A stretch of 41,465 nt of DNA from NCBI GenBank assembly GCA_018715775.1, contig DVKZ01000130.1, positions 1-41,465 of the forward strand, written 5' to 3'. Below the pieces are notes generated by a model. The model worked only from the letters and a program-made list of their open reading frames with translations. It was not told the DNA's origin and made no database searches. The DNA is from Candidatus Fimousia stercorigallinarum (GTDB taxonomy: Bacteria > Bacillota > Clostridia > Lachnospirales > Lachnospiraceae). Position numbers and translations under genes: made by a program. This document shows, piece after piece, positions 9,116 to 16,787 of this stretch (position 1 is the first letter of the stretch; each line of letters begins with the position of its first letter).

Positions 9116-10123
9116 ATGTGTGACAAAAAAGTAGTTCCGGGAACAGGTGGAGAGCGTTATATACCATATGAGGAACGGACAGGAAATGAATCAATCGTAT
9201 ATTTTACAAGAGATCTGTCTGCGGAAGGACTGAAAAAGATCTATAAAAGGGTGAATGCGGATCTCTCTGGAAATATAGCGGTTAAACTCCATACCGGTGA
9301 AAAAAACGGACCTAATATCATTCCACGGGAATGGGTAAAAGAACTGATGAAGGAAGAGCTGCCGGATGCATCGATCATTGAGACGAACACTTATTACGAA
9401 GGAGACCGTTATACAACAGAACAGCACAGAGAGACATTGGAAGTCAATGGCTGGACGTTCTGTCCGGTGGATATTATCGATGAAGACGGTACGGAGATGC
9501 TTCCGATCAAAGACGGAAAGTGGTTTTCGGAAATGTCCGTTGGAAAGAATCTGCTGAATTATGATTCCCTGCTTGCCTTGACGCATTTTAAGGGACATAC
9601 GCAAGGCGGTTTCGGAGGTTCCAATAAAAATATCGGAATCGGATGTGCGGATGGACGGATCGGAAAGAAGATGATCCATACAACACCGGGTTCTGATGAT
9701 ATGTGGGATATCAAAACCGAAGAGTTTATGGAAAGAATGACCGAATCGACGAAAGCAACGATCGATCATTTCGGTAAGAAGGTAACTTATGTGAATGTAC
9801 TTCGTAATATGTCGGTATCCTGTGACTGTGAAGGATGTGCTGCTATGCCGGTCGTAACGCCGAACATCGGGATTGTGGCATCTACGGACATTCTTGCGGT
9901 AGATCAGGCATCCGTCGACCTGGTATATGCATTGAAAGAAGAAGATCACAAAGATCTCGTAGAAAGAATGGAAACCCGCCATGGAATGCGTCAGCTTACC
10001 TATATGAAAGAAATTGGCATGGGCAATGATAAATATATTCTCATTGATATTGACAATGACGATACACGTATTACATTAGCAGATGCGGTAAAAGATGTAA
10101 CCCCGTTTGTGGATAAAAAATAA
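9116..10123 (+). CDS. DUF362 domain-containing protein
   Basis: A 335-residue DUF362 protein with AAGGAGGG at 9101-9108 before ATG 9116. Family hallmarks are IAVKLHTGEKNG near the N-terminus, the central LALTHFKGHTQGGFGGSNKNIGIG (residues about 158-181) and a cysteine motif SCDCEGCA (about 234-241). C-terminal assigning features are ILAVDQASVDLVY and TRHGMRQLTYMKEIGMG. Many DUF362 proteins carry Fe-S clusters; this one lacks the ferredoxin insert but keeps the clustered cysteines, which may bind metal. The biochemical role of the family is not established. It has no membrane segment. A strong bidirectional terminator follows, separating it from the convergent transporter. Confidence 0.85.
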   Translation: MCDKKVVPGTGGERYIPYEERTGNESIVYFTRDLSAEGLKKIYKRVNADLSGNIAVKLHTGEKNGPNIIPREWVKELMKEELPDASIIETNTYYEGDRYTTEQHRETLEVNGWTFCPVDIIDEDGTEMLPIKDGKWFSEMSVGKNLLNYDSLLALTHFKGHTQGGFGGSNKNIGIGCADGRIGKKMIHTTPGSDDMWDIKTEEFMERMTESTKATIDHFGKKVTYVNVLRNMSVSCDCEGCAAMPVVTPNIGIVASTDILAVDQASVDLVYALKEEDHKDLVERMETRHGMRQLTYMKEIGMGNDKYILIDIDNDDTRITLADAVKDVTPFVDKK

Positions 10124-10125
10124 GA

Positions 10126-10158
10126 TACAGGGAGTTCAGAATTTCTGGACTCCCTGTA
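10126..10158. terminator. Bidirectional terminator
   Basis: The arms TACAGGGAGTTCAGAA and TTCTGGACTCCCTGTA pair almost perfectly. A/T-rich tracts flank both sides (TTATTTATTTTT on +, ATTTTTTATC on the minus side). It serves both the DUF362 gene and the convergent MFS gene. Confidence 0.85.
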
Positions 10159-10163
10159 ATTAT

Positions 10164-11393
10164 TTATTTTTCGATGGTATTTAATTTTCGATAAAGAAAT
10201 GTCAGTAAGATTCCTGCAACACTCAGACCGCATGCGATCAAAAATGCATTCTGATAAGCGCCTGTCTGCGCATAGACATTTCTCATGATCTGAGGGCCAA
10301 AATATCCGGCCATAGCAAATCCGATGAACATAATGCCATAGTTGACGCTGTTATGTTTTGCACCGAACTGGTCTGCGGTAAATCCTGGGAATACGCCCAT
10401 AAAGGAACCGAAACTAATGCCCACGATCGACAGACCGATATAAAATGTTATGATCATATTTAATCCGGAAATATATAAACAGATCAGACCGATGATGGAT
10501 AAGAAGCACGCTGCCATCAGGGTATTGATCCGTCCGATCTTATCAGAGATATATCCGGCAAGGATTCGTCCAAGTGCGTTAAAGAAAGACAGCAGGGATA
10601 CCGCTGCACTTGCTGCGATCGCAGTCATGCCGATCATTTCCTGTGCGACAGCAGATGCCTGAGAAATGATCATCATTCCACTGAATGCCCCGCTTGTCAG
10701 CAAGATCAACATAACATAGAAGACAGGCGTTTTCATCATCTGTTTCCAGTCCATATCTTTTTTCCCCGTGATGTTGTTTGCCGGAGGCACATAACCTGCC
10801 GGCGCATAGCCGTCCGGGCATTGTTCCAGTACAAAAGTACATAAAAGAATGATGATCAGAAATGCAGCGCCGATTGCCTTGAATGCAAAGGAAGCGTCGG
10901 TTTTTCCTACGATAAAGGTAACGATTGGTGGAAGGATGACAGAACTTCCACCGTAAACGGCAGTTGTGATCCCGCCGATCAGCCCGCGCTTATCCGGGAA
11001 GTATTTGACGCTTGTTGAAATCGTACATCCGTATGCCATTCCAAGCCCCAGTCCTGCGATCACACCATAAGTCACGATCAGATATTGGATGCTTGTAGCG
11101 AATCCGGAAGCGATCATACCGCCGCCGAACATGATGCCGCCCAGTGCGATTACTTTTTTCGGTCCTAACCGGTCATTGACCCATCCACCGGAGATCATCG
11201 TGATCGGTCCGACGGAATTGGCAATGGTATATACGATGGACATATCCCCAGGACCGATATTCAAATGCAGTGTATTGTTGAAATACTCTGTCATTGAAGA
11301 TGCAAATACACTCCATGCATAAATAGATCCTAAACACAGGTTCACCAGACAGGCGGCTGCAAGAATGAGCCATCTTTTTTTGTCAGTATTCAT
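10164..11393 (-). CDS. OFA-family MFS transporter (oxalate/formate antiporter-like)
   Basis: A 409-residue major facilitator with 12 predicted membrane helices. The N-terminal CLGSIYAWSVFA in helix 1 is the hallmark of the OFA (oxalate:formate antiporter) subfamily. MFS loop motifs follow (GGWVNDRLGPKKV after helix 2, GYISDKIGRINTL after helix 8). It sits in the cytoplasmic membrane and probably exchanges or takes up a small organic anion; the substrate cannot be deduced. AGGAGAGG precedes its ATG on the minus strand. It is divergent from AraC regulator 1, across about 200 bp that contain a perfect 16-bp palindrome. It may be unrelated to the alpha-galactoside genes. Confidence 0.88.
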   Translation of the reverse strand: MNTDKKRWLILAAACLVNLCLGSIYAWSVFASSMTEYFNNTLHLNIGPGDMSIVYTIANSVGPITMISGGWVNDRLGPKKVIALGGIMFGGGMIASGFATSIQYLIVTYGVIAGLGLGMAYGCTISTSVKYFPDKRGLIGGITTAVYGGSSVILPPIVTFIVGKTDASFAFKAIGAAFLIIILLCTFVLEQCPDGYAPAGYVPPANNITGKKDMDWKQMMKTPVFYVMLILLTSGAFSGMMIISQASAVAQEMIGMTAIAASAAVSLLSFFNALGRILAGYISDKIGRINTLMAACFLSIIGLICLYISGLNMIITFYIGLSIVGISFGSFMGVFPGFTADQFGAKHNSVNYGIMFIGFAMAGYFGPQIMRNVYAQTGAYQNAFLIACGLSVAGILLTFLYRKLNTIEK

Positions 11394-11432
11394 AGTTATT
11401 CCTCTCCTGTAATACGTTAATCTATAGATAGT

Positions 11433-11448
11433 ATTATGATATCATAAT
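11433..11448. promoter_or_regulatory. 16-bp perfect palindrome in divergent promoter region
   Basis: ATTATGATATCATAAT lies about 40 bp upstream of the MFS start and 143 bp upstream of AraC regulator 1. It is a plausible operator for a dimeric regulator, but A/T-rich palindromes can arise by chance. A second, imperfect hairpin (arms 11536-11545 and 11550-11559) lies in the AraC 1 leader. Confidence 0.35.
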
Positions 11449-11590
11449 TATAACTTTAATGATCCTTCTGTGCAAGCGATACAATGAATGAATCATATAA
11501 AATATAATATATAATAAATGGAAAAAATTTCAAAAAGAAGGTGATAAAAATCATCTTCTATGGTATAAATATTTCAGGAGGAATTATGAG

Positions 11591-12424
11591 ATGAAAGACT
11601 TTTTTAGCATGACACAATCAGAAAACAGAAAATTTTCTGATCTCTATTTATGCTTTTGCGGTCATGAAGCCTGCAGACCGCTTCATAGTTTTGGACCGGC
11701 AGTTCGTCCGAATTATATTTTACATTATATACTCAAAGGAAAGGGAAGGTATGTGATCGGAAGCGAAGAATACTGTTTGGGAGCAGGACAAGGATTTTTG
11801 ATCGAACCGGAGGTTCAGACTTTTTATGAAGCGGACAAAGAAGATCCGTGGGCCTATTTGTGGATCGGATTTTCCGGAGAGAAGGCCGGCGAATATCTAA
11901 GAGATCTTGGGCTCAGCGGAGAACAGCCGGTTTATCAGTGTACCTGCGGAGAAGAATTGGAGAGAATCATCTTTTCTATGTTGGAAAAATGCAATTATAC
12001 GGCGGCAAATGAATACCTTCTTGTCGGACTTTTATATCAGTTTTTTGCTGTTCTCGCGGAACATATCCAGATTGAAGCAGATAAAAAAGGAGATCATGAT
12101 AATCTCTACATACGTAAAGCAGTAGAATACATACAAAATCATTACTTTTATCCAATGCAGGTGAAGGAGATTGCGGATTATATAGGGATTAATCGAAGCT
12201 ATCTTTACACATTATTTAAAAATAACCTGAAAGTATCTCCGAAGGACTATCTGACAAATTTTCGCATTACGAGAGCCGCTCAGCTCCTGGAGATTACGGA
12301 GCTGTCAATTGAAAGTATCGCTATGTCGTGCGGATATGTGGATGCACTGGGATTTTCAAAAGTATTTAAAGCGAAAATGGGCGTTACACCGTCTGGTTAC
12401 CGAAAACAAAATAAACGAAAGTGA
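11591..12424 (+). CDS. AraC-family regulator of alpha-galactoside use (regulator 1)
   Basis: A 277-residue AraC/XylS transcription factor. The N-terminal cupin-like sugar-sensing domain (about 1-155) has HYILKGKGRYVIG and a WAYLWIGFSG segment. The C-terminal ~100 residues carry two helix-turn-helix units, the first with IADYIGINRSYLYTLF and the second with IAMSCGYVDALGFSKVFK, ending GVTPSGYRK. The start at 11591 lies nine bases behind AGGAGG (11576-11581). The ATG at 11586 is out of frame and stops after two codons. The GH36 gene follows 148 bp downstream in the same direction with its own promoter. By analogy with MsmR/RafR-type regulators it should activate that gene when an alpha-galactoside is present. 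Fold is sure; ligand and target are inferred. Confidence 0.88.
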   Translation: MKDFFSMTQSENRKFSDLYLCFCGHEACRPLHSFGPAVRPNYILHYILKGKGRYVIGSEEYCLGAGQGFLIEPEVQTFYEADKEDPWAYLWIGFSGEKAGEYLRDLGLSGEQPVYQCTCGEELERIIFSMLEKCNYTAANEYLLVGLLYQFFAVLAEHIQIEADKKGDHDNLYIRKAVEYIQNHYFYPMQVKEIADYIGINRSYLYTLFKNNLKVSPKDYLTNFRITRAAQLLEITELSIESIAMSCGYVDALGFSKVFKAKMGVTPSGYRKQNKRK

Positions 12425-12437
12425 AATGCCGTAAAAA

Positions 12438-12502
12438 GTTAACATTTTGACTGGTTTTCTCAACATGTGATACTATTTATGCCAAATTCTTTTTTGTATA
12501 AT
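12438..12502 (+). promoter_or_regulatory. AraC-type operator and promoter of GH36 enzyme 1
   Basis: Half-sites TTAACAT (12439-12445) and TCAACAT (12460-12466) are 21 bp apart and lie 31 bp before a TATAAT -10 box (12497-12502). No good -35 is present, which fits activator dependence. The same arrangement precedes AraC regulator 2 at 15661-15725, with the same two distances. Confidence 0.78.
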
Positions 12503-12572
12503 AGCGGTATCAATGAGGGGTAACTCTGACCATGAAGAAAATACGTGATTGAAAAAGCAGGAGGAATAGGAA

Positions 12573-14810
12573 ATGCATATCGTATGGAGAGAAGAAACCA
12601 AAACGTTTCATTTATTTAATGAACAGATCAGTTATATTATGAAAGTGCTTCGAAATGGACAGCTTGGGCAATTATATTTTGGAAAACGAGTACATGACAG
12701 AGAGGATTTTTCCTATTTGCTTGAAATCCTTTCCCGTCCAATGGCATCTTGTACTTTTGAAGATAACCGGGAATTTTCCCTGGAACATATTAAACAGGAA
12801 TATCCTTCTTATGGAACGGGAGATTATCGGGCACCGGCAGTAGAGGTTGTTCAGAATAACGGAAGCAGGATCAGTAATTTTGTATATAAGGGACACACGA
12901 TCACAGAGGGAAAACCGGCGTTAGAAGGACTTCCTGCAACTTATACCGAAGATGACGCAGAGGCACAGACTCTGATCGTGGATATGGAAGATGATGTAGT
13001 CGGCTTAAAAATGAAATTATCCTATACTATTTTTGCGAGAGGTGGTATTATCGCCCGCAGTGTCCGCTTTGAAAATGCGGGGAATGAAGCGCTGCATCTG
13101 ACGGCAGCTATGAGTCTTTGCCTGGATCTGCCGGATTGTAATTATGATTGGATGCAGTTTTCCGGTGCATGGGCACGAGAAAGACAGCTTCGCGTGCGCC
13201 ATTTGGAAATGGGTGTGCAGTCCGTAGGCAGCAGAAGGGGACATTCGTCTCATGAACATAATCCGTTTGTCATTTTAAAGAGACCGAACGCAGATGAATT
13301 TCAAGGAGAGGCGATCGGATTCAGTTTTGTCTACAGTGGCAATTTTCTTGCACAGGCCGAAGTAGGGGCACATAATACGACAAGAGTTCTTATAGGAATT
13401 CATCCGGATGGGTTTGACTGGAAACTGGGGACAGGAGAAAGTTTTCAGACACCGGAAGCCGTTATGGTTTATACGGATCGGGGGCTGAATGATCTGAGCC
13501 AGACATTCCATCAGCTGTACCATAAACGATTGGTCAGAGGTTACTGGAGAGACAGGGTACGTCCGATTTTGATCAATAACTGGGAAGCTACTTATATGGA
13601 TTTTGATGAGGAGAAGATTCTGGATATTGCACAGAGAGCCAAAGACTGCGGTGTGGAATTGTTTGTTCTGGATGACGGATGGTTTGGGGCAAGATGTTCG
13701 GAACATGCGGGTCTTGGAGACTGGGTTGCGAATACGAATCGTCTTCCGGAGGGGATTACGGGACTTGCCAGGCGTATTGAAGATATGGGCATGAAATTCG
13801 GACTCTGGTTTGAACCGGAGATGGTTAATAAGGATTCTAACCTTTACCGCGCGCATCCGGACTGGATCCTTCACGTGCCGGGAAGACCGTCTGCACATGG
13901 AAGATTTCAGTATGTTCTGGATTTTTCCAGAAAAGAAGTTGTGGACTGCATTTACAATATGATGGATAAGATCCTTTCTGAAGCAAAGGTTTCCTATGTG
14001 AAATGGGATATGAACCGCAGTATTACAGAATGTTTCAGCCCGGCGCTTCCGGCAGACAGGCAGGGCGAAGTCTTCCACCGTTATATTCTGGGTGTGTATG
14101 ATCTTTATGAGAGACTGACGTCAAAATTCCCGCACATCCTGTTTGAATCCTGCGCCAGCGGTGGTGCGAGATTTGATCCGGGTATGCTTTACTATGCACC
14201 ACAAACCTGGACGAGTGATGATACGGATGCGATAGAAAGACTGAAGATTCAGCACGGTACTTCCTATTGTTATCCGATCAGCAGCATGGGAAGCCATGTA
14301 TCGACGGCGCCAAATCATCAGACGGGAAGAAATGCGCCTCTTCATACAAGAGCAAATGCAGCATACTTTGGCACATTTGGTTATGAGCTGGATCTGAATA
14401 CACTTTCAGAAGAAGAACAGGAACAAGTAAAAGACCAGATCCGGTTTATGAAAGAATACCGTCATCTACTGCAGTTTGGTACTTTCTATCGTTTGGAAAG
14501 TCCATTTGAAGGAAATGTAACAGGATGGATGGTGATCAGCGGGGACAAGAAAGAGGCGATTGCCGGTTGGTTCCGTGTATTAAGCGGAGCAAATCAGCCA
14601 TGTAGCAGATTGTATTTGAAAGGACTGGATCCTGACGCTGCATATCATGTTACTGTTCGCCGCGAGACAGAGCGAGAATTCGGACAATTTTATGGAGATG
14701 AGCTGATGCATGCAGGATTGATCACATCAGATGCATCAAGCAGTTCCGGTGCGGAAGGTCTGTGTGATTTTGAATCCAGACTGTTTATCTTAAAGGCGGA
14801 AAATAAATAA
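12573..14810 (+). CDS. aga: Alpha-galactosidase, GH36 (enzyme 1)
   Basis: A 745-residue GH36 alpha-galactosidase, the usual length for the tetrameric cytosolic enzymes that release galactose from melibiose, raffinose and stachyose. It has an N-terminal beta-supersandwich domain (about 1-325), a TIM barrel (about 326-640) and a C-terminal beta domain. The galactose O4/O6-binding pair is in FVLDDGWFGA. The nucleophile is Asp479 in VKWDMNRS. The Cys-containing loop is ESCASGGARFD. The acid/base is Asp549 in TWTSDDTDAIERL. There is no signal peptide, so substrate must first be imported. The start is supported by AGGAGGA just upstream. It follows AraC regulator 1 and its operator-bearing promoter, and ends at a strong terminator directly followed by a group II intron remnant. 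Confidence 0.95.
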   Translation: MHIVWREETKTFHLFNEQISYIMKVLRNGQLGQLYFGKRVHDREDFSYLLEILSRPMASCTFEDNREFSLEHIKQEYPSYGTGDYRAPAVEVVQNNGSRISNFVYKGHTITEGKPALEGLPATYTEDDAEAQTLIVDMEDDVVGLKMKLSYTIFARGGIIARSVRFENAGNEALHLTAAMSLCLDLPDCNYDWMQFSGAWARERQLRVRHLEMGVQSVGSRRGHSSHEHNPFVILKRPNADEFQGEAIGFSFVYSGNFLAQAEVGAHNTTRVLIGIHPDGFDWKLGTGESFQTPEAVMVYTDRGLNDLSQTFHQLYHKRLVRGYWRDRVRPILINNWEATYMDFDEEKILDIAQRAKDCGVELFVLDDGWFGARCSEHAGLGDWVANTNRLPEGITGLARRIEDMGMKFGLWFEPEMVNKDSNLYRAHPDWILHVPGRPSAHGRFQYVLDFSRKEVVDCIYNMMDKILSEAKVSYVKWDMNRSITECFSPALPADRQGEVFHRYILGVYDLYERLTSKFPHILFESCASGGARFDPGMLYYAPQTWTSDDTDAIERLKIQHGTSYCYPISSMGSHVSTAPNHQTGRNAPLHTRANAAYFGTFGYELDLNTLSEEEQEQVKDQIRFMKEYRHLLQFGTFYRLESPFEGNVTGWMVISGDKKEAIAGWFRVLSGANQPCSRLYLKGLDPDAAYHVTVRRETEREFGQFYGDELMHAGLITSDASSSSGAEGLCDFESRLFILKAENK

Positions 14811-14819
14811 TAGAAATCA

Positions 14820-14852
14820 AAGGGGCATATCAGTTTGATATGCCCCTTTTTT
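14820..14852 (+). terminator. Intrinsic terminator of GH36 enzyme 1
   Basis: The arms AAGGGGCATATC and GATATGCCCCTT enclose a short AGTTT loop and run into six Ts. The intron remnant begins two bases after, the typical insertion position of class C group II introns. Confidence 0.92.
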
Positions 14853-14853
14853 A

Positions 14854-15055
14854 GTGCGCCTGGCGGCGCACGTTTCTTAAGGGTGCAAGTCCCAAATCCA
14901 CCCGGTAGCGGGAAGGATATAGTCAAAGGCAAGGGTGTCCATCGTGAGGTGGAATCTGAAGGAAGCCCGATAGCTACATTGAAAACGCCGGATACGTGAA
15001 CCGTATGTCCGGTGTTGTGAGAGGGCGGCGGTTAGTCACCGCCTCCTACTCGATT
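14854..15055 (+). mobile_element. Group IIC intron remnant, ORF-less, 202 bp
   Basis: Begins with the group II 5' consensus GTGCGCC and continues with the domain I hallmark AAGGGTGCAAGTCCC and GTGTCCATCGTGAGGTGGAA. It then jumps after GGAAGC (about 14970) almost straight to domain V. Domain V (14984-15016, 33 nt) folds as a 9-bp stem, a 2-nt UG bulge and a 4-bp upper stem with terminal loop; its triad reads CGC. Domain VI (15017-15055) pairs GAGAGG with CCTACTC, leaving bulged A15048, the branch point, seven bases before the end CTCGATT. The distal part of domain I, domains II-IV and the reverse transcriptase gene are absent. Full elements are about 2 kb. It is inserted directly after a terminator, as class C introns do. 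Confidence 0.88.
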
Positions 15056-15092
15056 CTGAATACAGCTAAATTTAGAAAAATATTGAAATGAA

Positions 15093-15466
15093 TCCGTAGA
15101 AAATCAGGGTGAAGTACCGCTTAAAATCGAAGTGTCTTTACATTACTCCGTAGAAATTAGCCCGCCTCTGCGTATTAAATCCAAGCTTGTTGGATTTGGG
15201 TCCGTAGAAACTGCCGAATTTCTGCGGACAAAAATCAAACTTGTTGGAAAATAAGCGGTAGGGGCCTATGAATTTCTACCGATTCAAATCCAGGTGTCCC
15301 CATTTAGATCCGTAGAGAGGTCCCAAATCCTACCGATTCGAATCCAATTACTCCTATTCTGATCCGTAGGAGGGCGCGGGACTACCGCTTAAGATTCAAT
15401 TATTTCTATTCTGATCCGTAGAAGGGCGCGGCATTACCGATCCAAATCCCAATACCCTCGTCATGC
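15093..15466. repeat. Seven degenerate tandem repeats with 54-bp period
   Basis: Units begin at 15093, 15147, 15201, 15255, 15309, 15363 and 15415: five exact 54-bp steps and one of 52. Each opens with TCCGTAGAA or a variant (15255 reads GCGGTAGGG), has TACCG or a variant at offset 20-22, and AATC(C) near offset 31-35. TCCGTAGAAA and TTTCTACCGA can form an imperfect hairpin with one C-C mismatch. The period is a multiple of three, and one frame reads SVE....LPIKIQL-like 18-residue units, but stops at 15252, 15360 and 15390 and the lack of a start argue against a gene. No flanking duplication or transposase was seen. Function unknown. Confidence 0.85.
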
Positions 15467-15660
15467 CGGAACTTATCATTCAGCCTCCGATAATCCCTTT
15501 TTTGTCTATGATCGGCGGGAAGGCAAAATTCATAATAGATAATGGGTGATATGATGCATCTAACTGGAACATATGGACAAAAGAGAGATAAAAATAAGAG
15601 AAAAAAGCAGTATTATGTTATAAATAAAAATAATTGTGCAAGATTTTTATTTATACATTT

Positions 15661-15725
15661 GTTAACATTTTAACTGAATTTGTTAACATATCGCTCTATT
15701 GTCGAAAAGAGTTTAAATATATAAT
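15661..15725 (+). promoter_or_regulatory. AraC-type operator and promoter of AraC regulator 2
   Basis: GTTAACAT at 15661-15668 and again at 15682-15689 (21 bp apart), then TATAAT at 15720-15725, 31 bp after the second half-site. The 29-bp block matches that before GH36 enzyme 1 at most positions, with a similar ACTG spacer core. The site suggests autoregulation or cross-regulation by the two AraC proteins. Confidence 0.8.
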
Positions 15726-15790
15726 ATTTGTATCAAATAAATATGAGAGTATTTCAAGACATTTCAAGGCATGAATTGGGGGATTACTTG

Positions 15791-16657
15791 ATGAGTAATG
15801 TATTGCATTCCATTTTTTCGGGTGAAAATTTTATAGATTTGGAACTGCATCAATGTGGGTGGAAAGTGTGCGATTCCGATGAGACATTTGGTCCTATTGA
15901 AAGAAAACACTATTTGTTTTGCTACGTGATTTCCGGCTCTGGAACGTTTTCTGTGTGGAATTCGAAGGAGCCGGTCACCTATCATATTGAAAAAGAACAG
16001 GGGTTTCTGATTTTTCCGCATCAATACTATACATATGCTTCGAATAACGAATGTCCATGGGAATTTATGTGGGTAGAATTTGATGGCCTTAAGGTAAAGG
16101 AACAAGTGGAAGTTTCCGGTTTAACTGTTCGAAATCCGGTATATCAGGCAAGACATAAAGATCTGGCAAAGAAAATGGAAGAAGAAATGCACTATATTAC
16201 CAGGCATTCTAAGAAATCATTTTTCCATCTGATCGGGCATTTATATCTTTTTTTGGATTATCTGACTCGTTCAGCTTCTCTTGCTCCTAACACGAGTGAA
16301 AAACGTATACGGGATTCTTATATCAAAGAAGCGGTTGCTTTTATTGAGCAGAATTATCAACATAATATATCGGTAGAGGATATTGCGGCTTTTTGCAACT
16401 TGAATCGGAGTTATTTTGGTAAGATTTTTCACGATAAAGTAGGAAAATCTCCAAGGGAATTTCTGATCTTCTATCGAATGACAAAGGCAGAAGAACTTCT
16501 GAAAACAACGACACTGTCGATTGCGGATGTTGGAAGTGCGGTTGGGTATTTTGATCAATTTCATTTTTCAAGGGCATTTAAGAAAGTGTATGGGGTATCC
16601 CCACGCGCATGGAGAGACGAACAAAAGGGCGGCAAGAAACACAATATGTCTATATAG
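15791..16657 (+). CDS. AraC-family regulator (regulator 2) of the sugar ABC transporter operon
   Basis: A 288-residue AraC-type regulator starting at ATG 15791. Upstream starts (TTG 15728, ATG 15743) would overlap or crowd the predicted transcription start just after the TATAAT at 15720-15725. ATG 15791 has a GGGGGA about nine bases before it, and its N-terminus aligns with regulator 1. The sensor domain includes YLFCYVISGSGTFSV and ECPWEFMWVEFDG. The DNA-binding part has IAAFCNLNRSYFGKIF and VGYFDQFHFSRAFKKVYGVSP. Both regulators share NRSY in the first recognition helix, in line with the shared operator. It is followed 130 bp on by the transporter lipoprotein gene. Family sure; inducer (an alpha-galactoside) inferred. 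Confidence 0.88.
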   Translation: MSNVLHSIFSGENFIDLELHQCGWKVCDSDETFGPIERKHYLFCYVISGSGTFSVWNSKEPVTYHIEKEQGFLIFPHQYYTYASNNECPWEFMWVEFDGLKVKEQVEVSGLTVRNPVYQARHKDLAKKMEEEMHYITRHSKKSFFHLIGHLYLFLDYLTRSASLAPNTSEKRIRDSYIKEAVAFIEQNYQHNISVEDIAAFCNLNRSYFGKIFHDKVGKSPREFLIFYRMTKAEELLKTTTLSIADVGSAVGYFDQFHFSRAFKKVYGVSPRAWRDEQKGGKKHNMSI

Positions 16658-16787
16658 AATCAGTGTGGAACCAAAAAACAAGCATTAAGACATAAAAGAG
16701 AAAGAAGGGGATATTTGTAGATACAATTTGATATGTTATCATAAAATCAACGCAAAAAAAGAAACCCAAAGGAAAGGAGATTTAAAA

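Noticed and set aside
9191..9982. Long minus-strand frame opposite the DUF362 gene
   Set aside because: It is a shadow of the real gene: rich in Arg, His, Ile and Phe, without a ribosome site or recognisable family.
12509..12551. Six-codon upstream ORF (MKKIRD) in the GH36 enzyme 1 leader
   Set aside because: Too short and with a poorly placed ribosome site; no terminator or antiterminator pair to support attenuation.
15087..15254. Protein-coding repeat gene in the 54-bp array
   Set aside because: The frame is open over three units, but it has no start codon or ribosome site and is stopped at 15252, 15360 and 15390. Kept only as a possible origin of the repeat.
15093..15466. CRISPR array
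   Set aside because: The units differ from each other throughout and the stretches between conserved blocks are themselves similar. There are no identical repeats with unique spacers, and no cas genes.
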